This document shows positions 56,468 through 64,000 of a DNA stretch of 64,000 nt, piece after piece. How positions within the stretch are numbered: the stretch's first letter is position 1; each line of letters begins with the position of its first letter. The notes under the pieces are model-generated. The model was not told the origin of the DNA. It saw only the letters and a list, made by a program, of their open reading frames with translations, and made no database searches. Location: NCBI GenBank assembly GCA_020746875.1, contig JAGTJL010000001.1:4092001-4156000 (forward strand), read 5' to 3'. Position numbers and translations under genes: made by a program. The stretch comes from Rhexocercosporidium sp. MPI-PUGE-AT-0058. Its lineage: Eukaryota > Ascomycota > Leotiomycetes > Helotiales.

Positions 56468-56477
56468 TCTACAATCA
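56468..56477 (+). other. Canonical tRNA intron (3' of position 37)
   Basis: 10 nt (TCTACAATCA) between A37 and A38 of the anticodon loop, the normal nuclear tRNA intron site cut by the tRNA splicing endonuclease. A one-base shift of the boundaries is possible. Confidence 0.75.
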
Positions 56478-56533
56478 ATGATGAGGTCGCTAGTTCGAAT
56501 CTGGTAGTGGGCAGAGACGTCTGTTCTTCCTCC

Positions 56534-56538
56534 TTTTT
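56534..56538 (+). terminator. RNA polymerase III terminator
   Basis: A run of five T on the plus strand, 20 bp after the tRNA discriminator base; TTTT also follows at 56543. Confidence 0.7.
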
Positions 56539-56893
56539 GCCCTTTTGTCTGAGCATCTGCAATCCAAAAACCAATTGTGGTGTTTGTCTCTTTACAACCA
56601 GCCAAATAAATGCCTTTTTTTTGCTCCGACTTCTTTGTGCGCTCAGGAATCCGAACTCCGTTTCTTGATTCTCGGTACAGGTTCTGATTTGTTAATCCCT
56701 GAAGTCTAGCTCGAACACCGCCGCATTCCTAGCTCAGGGGCTCAAGCGAGCTCCGATTTGCATCTCCTTCCTTCCCTTTCATTACTCTGTTGTCCTTTCA
56801 TCTTTTACTGGACTAACTATAGTCGCTTGCAAAACCGGCTTCCCTTTTCCTGGCAATTGCAAAGACTCTTCGCTTACCCTGATTTAGCGTCCC

Positions 56894-56921
56894 CTAACCG
56901 CGTCTAACCAGATACGGTTAG
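56894..56921. repeat. Short inverted repeat
   Basis: CTAACCG (56894-56900) and CGGTTAG (56915-56921) are exact inverted copies around a 14-nt loop that itself contains CTAACC. It lies at the start of the AT-rich stretch. It may be a terminal element of a degraded transposon or chance. Confidence 0.35.
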
Positions 56922-57166
56922 GCCGGTCCATCCCTACGAGCCTTTTAGAACAATCTGGAAGAGATGTAAAATAATATGCTTAGAAATCGTTTCTAGAGGC
57001 TATAAAGTAACAGGGCAAATAATATACTAAAACGATATATTAACACTAGCTTCCTCAAGCCTCTCGTTATCAAAGTTATAAAAATATAATACAAGATCTG
57101 TAATGCTACTGATTGATCTCTGCGAAGGCAAGTTGTGTAAAGAGAATCGATTAAATATGAGGAGTA

Positions 57167-60100
57167 TTATATAGCGCCTGCACCACGAAGGAGATTCACG
57201 ATATCGAAATAGCCTCCTCCTGCTGCTGCTTGGAGTGCTGTTCGTCCCTCCTTATTCGGCTCCGCCGCTGCATTAACGTCGGCCTTCTCCTGAAGCAGCC
57301 GCTCTACAATAGCGAGGTGGCCTCCTCCGGCTGCTGCTTGGAGTGCTGTTCGTCCACCCCAGGGCGCCGCCGCTGCATTGACGTCGGCCTTCTCCTGAAG
57401 CAGCCGCTCTACAATAGCGAGGTGGCCTCCTTCGGCTGCTGCTTGGAGTGCTGTTCGTCCATCGTCCTTCGTCGCCGCCGCTGCATTGACGTCGGCCTTC
57501 TCCTGAAGCAGCCGCTCTACAATAGCGAGGTGGCCTCCTCCTGCTGCTGCTTGGAGTGCTGTTCGTCCCACCCAGGGCGCCGCCGCTGCATTGACGTTGG
57601 CCTTCTCCTGAAGCAGCCGCTCTACAACAGCGAGGTGGCCTCCTCCGGCTGCTGCTTGGAGTGCTGTTCGTCCATCGTCCTCCGCCGCCGCTGCATTAAC
57701 GTCGGCCTTCTCCTGAAGCAGCCGCTCTACAACAGCGAGGTGGCCTCCTCCGGCTGCTGCTTGGAGTGCTGTTCGTCCACCGTCCGCCGCCGCTGCTGCA
57801 TTGACGTCGGCCTTCTCCTGAAGCAGCCGCTCTACAACAGCGAGGTGGCCTCCTTCGGCTGCTGCTTGGAGTGCTGTTCGTCCACCGTTCGCCGCCGCTG
57901 CTGCATTAACGTCGGCCTTCTCCTGAAGCAGCCGCTCTACAACAGCGAGGTGGCCTCCTTCGGCTGCTGCTTGGAGTGCTGTTCGTCTACCGTACGCCGC
58001 CGCTACCGCTGCATTAACGTCGGCCTTCTCCTGAAGCAGCCGCTCTACAACAGCGAGGTGGCCTCCTCCTGCTGCTGCTTGGAGTGCTGTTCGTCCATTG
58101 TACGCCGCCGCTGCATTGACGTCGGCCTTCTCCTGAAGCAGCCGCTCTATAATAGCGAGGTGGCCTCCTCCGGCTGCTGCTTGGAGTACTGTTCGTCCAC
58201 CCCAGGGCGCCGCCGCTGCATTAACGTCGACCTTGCCTGTCTCGAGTAGCAGCTGGAATATGGCCTCGTGCCCTCCCTGAGCTGCCCATAAGAGTGGTGT
58301 CCGACCGATACTGTCCTTGGCATCGACGTCGACCTTGCCTGTCTCGAGTAGCAGCTGGAATATGGCCTGGTGCCCTCCCTGAGCTGCCACTAACAGTGGT
58401 GTCCGACCGATACTGTCCTTGGCATTGACGTCGACCTTGCCTGTCTCGAGTAGCAGCTGGAATATGGCCTCGTGCCGTCCTTCAGCTGCCTATAAGAGTG
58501 GTGTCCGACCGATACTGTCCTTGGCATCGACGTCGACCTTGCCTGTCTCGAGTAGCAGCTTAGCTACCGCCTCGTGCCCTCCCTCAACTGCCCACGATAG
58601 CGGTGTTCGGCTATATTGGCTATCCTGCAAGTCCGGATCAATACCATCCTTTGCAAGTAACAGTTTCACCGCCGGATCGTACCCATTCCCTGCGACCCAA
58701 GACAGCGGTGTTAGACCATATTGGCCTTTTAGTATGTACTTATACTCTTCTCGATTTGTTATCTCGTAGCGCTCTATTGCTTCTCGAAGTCTCTCTTCTG
58801 CCTTTCCATACTCTTTCAAGTCTCCTAATATTAGTGCAACATTCCATATGCTTGTCGCCTTGTCCATGTGATCTCCGAGCTCTGCTTTCAAATGCTGGTG
58901 TACTTGAATATTTTTCTCCCAGCTTCCTATATCTTCCTGGTCTTGCGAGTCTTCTGGCAGATCTTCCCAGTCCCAGACGAGCAAGAAGTCACGCGAGAAA
59001 TGTAATGTTGATTTCGAAACTTCTGGTTGGCCAAAGCTTCCACTCTCGTTTAGAGGGCTGGCTGAAATCACGACTATAGTAAAGTAGTCCCCGCATAACC
59101 TAATAATTGCAGGCTTTAGCGCTCCTTCCAGAAGACATACGACGTCACCCCTTCGGACAGATTTCGCTGACACTTGAAGAGACCAATCCCTCGAGGTCCA
59201 AGCTGTACTTTTTGACGTAATGTTAACGCTCTGTCCGTTGTCTGTTCTAACTGAGGATAACTGGCCAAGAATGCAACCCTTGCCCTTGATCACCGCCTTT
59301 GCGCCGATAGCTTTCACGAAAACAGCTGTACCGAGAACGAACCTGACAAGTCGCTCGAACAATTCTTCCCACAAGATCGTGTAATCAGGCTGCAGTCCAG
59401 CCTTAATAGGATCGTCGGAGCTCATACCAAGCAAGGCGTATACCTTATCACGAGGGTTAGAAGCTTGGCGGGAATGGAACATATCTACTAGCTCAGCTAA
59501 AGAACTTATTTTCAAGGAGTATCTTTCCTGGGAACTTGTTGTATATTTTGGTCGAAGGCCAGCTCGTTCAATCAAGTAAGTTAATGAAGGAAGACTTCGT
59601 AAAGCAGGAAAAGAGGTATAGGAAAGCCTCTGTGAAGTTCGCAGTGATTTCAGTCCTAGGCAGAACGCATATCCATCAATCTCCGTGGAACCATATTTTA
59701 TGACGACATGTCGAGCTGCGGCAACCTCTTGAACGACCTAAAAGAATTGCGTTAATATTGTCTTGCTGTTTTGATTGAACGTCTTCTCTTACCCATATCC
59801 GCTGGAACCACTCTCGTTGAAGCAAGTGAAAAATTGCTTCTTCGTTCACTTTCTCATTCAAGCCTTCAGTAGACTCCTTATAGGCAGCACGCTGTATATC
59901 CTCGAGTGCTCCATCTACATTACCTACCGTCTCCCCAAGCCAAACAAGCACACGGTGCGCTTTGCTATAGATTATTGCCATAAGCTGAACTTGTTGACCT
60001 TGCTCCTTCAAGTCTTCCTGGTTGATACAGATAGCATCCACCCATATGATTCGCTCCAGAGAGCGATCTCGAAGACGCAATAGCGCTTCGTGAAGGTTTG

Positions 60101-60338
60101 TGGTGACCTTAAACTTTTGTTCCGTGATAAAGATAGTATAAGGCTTCTCGTTTCCGCCCTATGTATAGGATAAAGCTTCGTACTGGTGGGTACTTCTTCG
60201 CATATCTTGTAGAGAGTACTCGAAGAGTTCACATTGTAATCTGGTCCTTTCCGTGCTCTCGTTTCTACCTGGCATCAACCGGAGCAGGCGAATATTATCA
60301 GCGCCTTGGGGAAGCGGTGTATAATCATACCGAGACAT
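57167..60338 (-). pseudogene. HET-domain / ankyrin-repeat gene with two nonsense codons
   Basis: HET proteins drive heterokaryon incompatibility, and HET plus repeat domains form fungal innate-immunity-like receptors. Exons 60338-59793 and 59737-57167 (55-nt intron) would encode about 1039 codons. The HET domain opens MSRYDYTPLPQGADNIRLLR with YEALSYT, then IIWVDAICINQEDLKEQGQQ, VLVWLGE and WFQRIWVVQEVAAARHVVIK (restored across the intron). A middle region (VRRGDVVCLLEGALKPAIIR) and about 14 ankyrin repeats follow. Two stops interrupt the frame: TAG at 60161-60159, where HET proteins have Trp in SYxWG, and TAG at 58492-58490 inside an ankyrin repeat where sister copies have Trp (TPLLW). Both are TGG-to-TAG changes in a CCA-to-CTA plus-strand context. 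Splicing does not remove either. Truncated ORFs might still be expressed. Confidence 0.87.
57225..58250 (-). repeat. Tandem near-identical ankyrin-repeat units
   Basis: Nine copies of the core coding for VERLLQEKADVNA (plus-strand CTTCTCCTGAAGCAGCC core) recur at spacings of 105, 108, 105, 105, 105, 105, 108 and 102 bp, that is 34-36 codons. Nucleotide identity between units is very high. Differences concentrate in the 2-5 codons between the Ala run and GRTALQAAA, the ankyrin beta-hairpin tip. Three further units of another type (LLETGKVDV, TPLLWAAQGGHEAIFQ) follow at 58225-58570. This is the pattern of recent unit duplication and shuffling. Confidence 0.9.
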
Positions 60339-61615
60339 GGTGGAAAGAGCTCGCATACAGAAATGTATAAACGTGTATTTGGGTGCGCGTAGCTTTCTCG
60401 TGCTGTCAAGTGCACGATACTTAGCTGCTGCTGGCAATGTAGAAGGGTCAACTGTGAGTTGTAATGTTGCAGCCTAATGCATGATCGCTCATATATTGCT
60501 TAGTAATATTGTTGGCTGAAGACGGGACAATACGCTAGGCTCAGTAAGGCATAGTTCTTATGATTTCCACTTTCAGAAGCAAGGATACGATACGACCGAG
60601 AAATGGCGCCGCCCTCGAGGGGGAAACCGGTTCTGCAAGCGACTGTATTAACCATGAATCTTGACCGAGTGTGCCTCTCTTGCTGACTGTCTAGCTTTTA
60701 TATCTCGCTTAGCCTTCTCGGGTCTCACTCTCCATCAACCCCGTCCCTTCACATAACGGAGTTCCGTCTATGTGGAAAGGCAAATACAAGAACCCCCTGT
60801 CCTACGACAGCTCCAAGACTTCCAGATGTTTATTTCAGGCTTGCAACTGTGCTTATCTCGCCATAGATTGGGGGCATTAGGCTTGGGGGACACTGGGTAG
60901 GTAAAAGTAATCATCGAGATCTTCGAAGTGGAAGGTGGTGCGATGAGCAATGAGGCGAAAGCGCTTGGAGATGAGGTGCTGGTAGCGTATCCCCGCCTCC
61001 CAGACCTCCAGCGACTGATTGTTCATTCGAATCTAGCTTCGATCGTCGTAAAAGATCTATCAGAAGTGAGCAGCAAGCCAGCTGAAGCGTCTTATTGAAT
61101 AGAACCGCAAGTGCATTCTCGCTTCTCGTCAAGGGTAATTTTGAGCTGATCTTAGAGGGATCGCGAAAAGAGAAAAAACGATTTCTGAGTTGCGAAGTGT
61201 TTGATCAAATACGTTCAGTAGACTTCTGAATGGCCGCTCGAGCCCAGAACCTTTACATTAGCATAAAGACAGCATTGCCGCAAAATGATGTCTTGCAGGG
61301 TAGAATGTCAGGGCTCGCCAGGGTACGAAGCCCGTAGACTCAGCGGGCTCAGCGGGCCGAGTCGCTAATTCTTCTAGCGAGGCACCTGCTTCTTGAGAGA
61401 CTTCTACAATCTTCACTCGTTCTTCCTATACATTCACCTGTTAATACATCCAAAACACCCCCATTTGTATCTAGCTACAGATGGAAGAATTGTTACTTCG
61501 GGATATCTCGATGAACGGCACTCAATAGAAGTCTAAATTATCCCAAATCAAAACAACAAGCTACTCCGTACATGACAGCAAACCTTCTAATTTCCCTCCA
61601 AGATATCGAAAAGAA
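60339..61615. other. Intergenic, nothing recognised
   Basis: 1.28 kb upstream of the HET gene and downstream of the SDR. CAGCGGGCTCAGCGGGC at about 61341-61357 is a short 9-bp tandem (CAGCGGGCT). The open frames, mostly on the minus strand, have no conserved features. Confidence 0.45.
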
Positions 61616-62632
61616 TCACGCCATGTTCAAGTACCCTCCATCAACAACCATCGAAGTACCCGTCACATAACTCCCAGCAGGACTGACCAGAAACAAAATA
61701 GTGTCTGCAACCTCATCCACATCTCCAAAGCGCTTGAACGATGTACTATCCGTCGCCGCATTTCTGAATTCGGGGCTGACGGAGATTGCTCGTTCAAGGA
61801 GAGGTGTGTCGATGGGACCGGGACATACGGCATTGATACGAATCATCGAGCCTCCGTATTCGTTTGCTATTAGAGAGGAAGTTAGTAAAGTCCTTATTTG
61901 GGAGACTTCGGAGGGAGGAGGTGGGTGGGGATGGGGGTTGAGCCCTACCTGCAGTCTTAGTGATACCAATGGCAGCAAACTTCGAAGCATTATACTCGAC
62001 CGATCCAGGGGGTGGCAGGATCCCAGCAACCGAACATACATTCACGATTGCTCCGCGTCCGAGTGTTCGAGATCTGGTCGTTCCTTGAACAACGACAGGG
62101 TCTTGTTTGAGCATCACCTGGAGAGCAGCTTTCGTGTGGTACAAGACACCCCTTGCGTTGGTGTTCTGGATATTTTCGTAGGCTTCCAAGTCATTGCCTG
62201 CAATGAGACCAGTCTGAGCATAGATCTGATCGATTCATGTCAATAAAATTCAAGTCATGAGGAAATGAAGCATGTTCTCACCCCTGCCGTCGTCACGCTG
62301 TAATCGATTCTTCTGAACTTAGCAACGGCGGCTAGGAAGAAAGCATCTACGCTGGCCCAGATCCGTACATCGACGTGTGATGCAGTAATAGAGAATTTGG
62401 GGTTCGTGGCCACTTGTTTGGCTTGCTTTGCTGTTTCCTGGACGCCGGGCTCGTTGAGATCTCCTAGAGCTAGTCCTTGAACTCCGGCTCTGGCGAAGGC
62501 CAGTGCCGTTGCTCTGCCCATTCCACTGGCTTCAAGAGGTTTAGTAACACTGGTTTTTTCAACTTGGAATACAGAGAGTTCCTCACCTGAGCCAATGATC
62601 ACTGCCGTGCCTGTGAGGTTGAAGTTAGACAT
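61616..62632 (-). CDS. Short-chain dehydrogenase/reductase (SDR)
   Basis: Classical SDR of 269 residues from exons 62632-62587, 62529-62282, 62213-61949 and 61866-61616, all in phase. The Rossmann motif is split by intron 1 and restored as GTAVIIGSASGMGRATALAF. The adenine-binding DV is in ASHVDVRIW. The usual NNAG is replaced by VTTAG. The catalytic Ser is in NVCSVAGILPPPGS, and the Tyr-Lys pair in VEYNASKFAAIG. INAVCPGPIDTPLL and SYVTGTSMVVDGGYLNMA complete the fold. The substrate is unknown. The end DGGYLNMA is typical of fungal secondary-metabolism or sugar/alcohol SDRs. The intron inside exon 3 to 4 is 82 nt and pyrimidine-rich. It is not adjacent to the main enzyme cluster. Confidence 0.92.
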
Positions 62633-64000
62633 GTTGCGAGGGGTTCGGAGAAAAGGCTGGGAAATTTAATGGTGATATTTGCTTCTTTGTGGAAGTTTGG
62701 ATTGTGGTATATGTTGATTTGAGACTCTTTTCAACCTGCGGCATGGAACATTTATACTTGATTTCTTCCCTTGAACAGCTTACCAACTCTACTTGCCTAC
62801 GCAGGAACCCGTTTATAGATCTGCCCGCCAAGTACCTCATAGGGCTGAGTACTCTTACGACATAGCCAATGTCGTTGGTTGAAATGCGACGAGACATTGA
62901 TCGTATTCAAATTGTGGAAATCTCTCGCACTTTTCTGAATTGAGTCCAGGATGTCAGGGCTGCCGCGAGGCTGAGAGCCATCGCATTGCCACATCTCACA
63001 TCAGCCAATCAGTTTTGTCAGAACACCACGCCCACATTTTGCGGCGAGCCAGTCAGACCAGGTAACATTGTGACGACTCCGTTCCCAAATCAGATACGGT
63101 CCGTGGTCGTTTGGATCACCTGAACAGTGCTCACGGGTGAGTGAGGTCACTGGGACTCAGGCGGCCTAGCTCTTGCTATCAGCCGCTGACTTATTAAGAT
63201 TATATTTGCTTGCAAATCGAATCGAAGTGACGAAGGTACCAAGAAGAGTGGCAAATACTTACTCTCCAGATTAGTGAGTGAGTCGTGGAGCTGCTGCCAC
63301 TTTTTTTGACCCGTATTGTCGTTACTAATGCCGCCATTTTCTCAACTGTGAAGTGTGAAATAGCCCGAGAAAACAAAGAGCGAGAAAGAATATGTGGAAG
63401 TCGTATCGCCCAAACAAGAAATTCCAGTCTTGATTCACAAGCTTTCGTGGCGTGTCCACCAGTACTTGGATTTATGCAGCAGAACAGACCGCGCTTATTT
63501 GATCTTCAGGACCCAGAGAGACGGAACTCCGATGCTCGACAACAGTCTGCAGAAGACGAGTTAGTGACATTTGAAAAGGAAACCTCCGCCGAGCACGGAG
63601 GAGGATGATGCTAGGGCGAGTGAATGAAAATAGGTCTGACACTGCCACCTGAAGTCGTTACCTTGCCTCATCACGACCATAGGGGACCACGAAGAGTATC
63701 TCCGTATGATGGTAGACTAATAGTGTCCCCCAAGGGGATTTTCATACCCCGTTACAACACATAATTCGACGGAACATCGCAGCACTAAACCGCTCGAACG
63801 CATCCTATCTTCACGTAAAAGCAATACACATGAGTTGGATCTCCCACCCGACCCGACCATCGCATCACTCTAAAGAGATCAGTGCCATTGATCTCTTGGA
63901 CGAGATAGTTACATATTTGCACCTGTATCAAGAACGCTGGACCTCGTCCCAAAATACAGTCAGGAACGTAGGACAACCGGAATATTGTACCTGCCATACC
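62633..64000. other. Terminal 1.4 kb, no gene seen
   Basis: The region holds the SDR promoter and further sequence with only short frames (63285-63608 plus, 63785-63997 minus), none with recognisable motifs. It may include the flank of a gene beyond the window. Confidence 0.45.

Larger units (their letters stand above)
56380..56513 (+). tRNA. tRNA-Thr(UGU) with D-loop insertion and anticodon-loop intron
   Basis: The acceptor stem GCCCGCT (56380-56386) pairs with AGTGGGC (56506-56512, one G-U), and A56513 is the discriminator. The D stem GCTC (56389-56392) pairs with GAGC (56452-56455). The anticodon stem CATCA (56457-56461) pairs with TGATG (56479-56483). The anticodon TGT is at 56464-56466, giving Thr. 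A variable loop AGGTC is followed by a T stem GCTAG (56489-56493), TTCGAAT loop and CTGGT (56501-56505). All stems pair, so the gene looks functional. Two insertions interrupt it: a 52-nt GT..AG-type insertion in the D loop (56396-56447) and a canonical-position 10-nt intron after position 37 (56468-56477). The B box (56492-56502) is intact. The A box is split by the first insertion, although the unsplit sequence TAGCTCAGGGTATG still resembles one. Confidence 0.88.
56514..57166. other. Gap with AT-rich sequence and a hairpin
   Basis: About 650 bp between the tRNA gene and the HET-ankyrin gene. The part after 56950 is very AT-rich, unlike the rest of the window, which would fit a RIP-affected transposon edge. 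No transposase fragment could be read. Confidence 0.4.

Noticed and set aside
56386..56574. Minus-strand ORF with RFELATSS motif
   Set aside because: The RFELA.. text is the antisense of a tRNA T arm and B box, and the ORF overlaps the tRNA-Thr gene.
57230..58249. Long plus-strand open frame (339 codons) opposite the ankyrin repeats
   Set aside because: It is the complement of the tandem ankyrin units. Its Cys/Leu/Arg repeats (ECCSS, VGLLLKQPLYNSEVAS) arise from the repeat DNA, and the sense frame has clear ankyrin consensus.
61021..61040. Possible tRNA B box (TTCGAATCTAGC)
   Set aside because: The surrounding sequence does not fold into paired acceptor, D or anticodon stems on either strand.
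1..64000. CRISPR arrays, insertion sequences, prophage or bacterial operons
   Set aside because: None were seen. Intron-containing genes throughout show that this is a fungal nuclear genome.

Overview
The window is nuclear DNA of a filamentous ascomycete. Most genes carry introns of about 45-80 nt with GT..AG ends and CTAAC-like branch points. Typically fungal families are present: a HET-ankyrin gene, COG6, PMT2, a dipeptidyl aminopeptidase B and cell-wall hydrolases. GH62 and rhamnogalacturonan acetylesterase genes suggest a plant-associated or saprotrophic species. A Leotiomycete-like origin is my impression from the protein sequences, not something I could test.

1-25.8 kb is mostly conserved housekeeping: NCE101-like protein, COG6, COX17 (three small exons), RanGAP/Rna1, the O-mannosyltransferase PMT2, a large glycosylated membrane protein, a decayed ubiquitin-conjugating (E2-like) gene, a basic nuclear-looking protein divergent from succinyl-CoA ligase beta (LSC2), a two-TM protein, an SDR, a Nudix hydrolase and a secreted CBM1-GH62 arabinofuranosidase. 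25.8-28.9 kb is gene-poor and holds at least one apparent gene relic.

28.9-44 kb looks like a metabolic gene cluster: a LOG-family protein, an FAD monooxygenase fused in one reading frame to an acetoacetate-decarboxylase-like domain, a fumarylacetoacetase-family hydrolase, a CocE/S15-type hydrolase, a small cupin, a regulator that combines two C2H2 fingers with a Zn2Cys6 cluster, a small one-TM protein and an MFS transporter. The enzymes (hydroxylation, decarboxylation, C-C hydrolysis, ester/amide hydrolysis), regulator and transporter together suggest catabolism or tailoring of an aromatic or acylpyruvate-type compound. The substrate cannot be read from sequence.

44-56 kb holds a CE12 rhamnogalacturonan acetylesterase, two uncharacterised proteins, dipeptidyl aminopeptidase B, a relic-like gap and an F-box/LRR-like gene. 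At 56.38 kb lies a tRNA-Thr(UGU) gene whose D-loop is split by a 52-nt insertion with the hallmarks of a spliceosomal intron (GTATGT, CTAAC, TTTCAG), in addition to an ordinary 10-nt anticodon-loop intron. This is the most unusual signal in the window. 57-60.3 kb is a HET-ankyrin gene with nine near-identical 102-108 bp core repeats and two TGG-to-TAG nonsense changes in the CpA-to-TpA context typical of RIP. An SDR follows at 61.6-62.6 kb, and the last 1.4 kb shows no gene.
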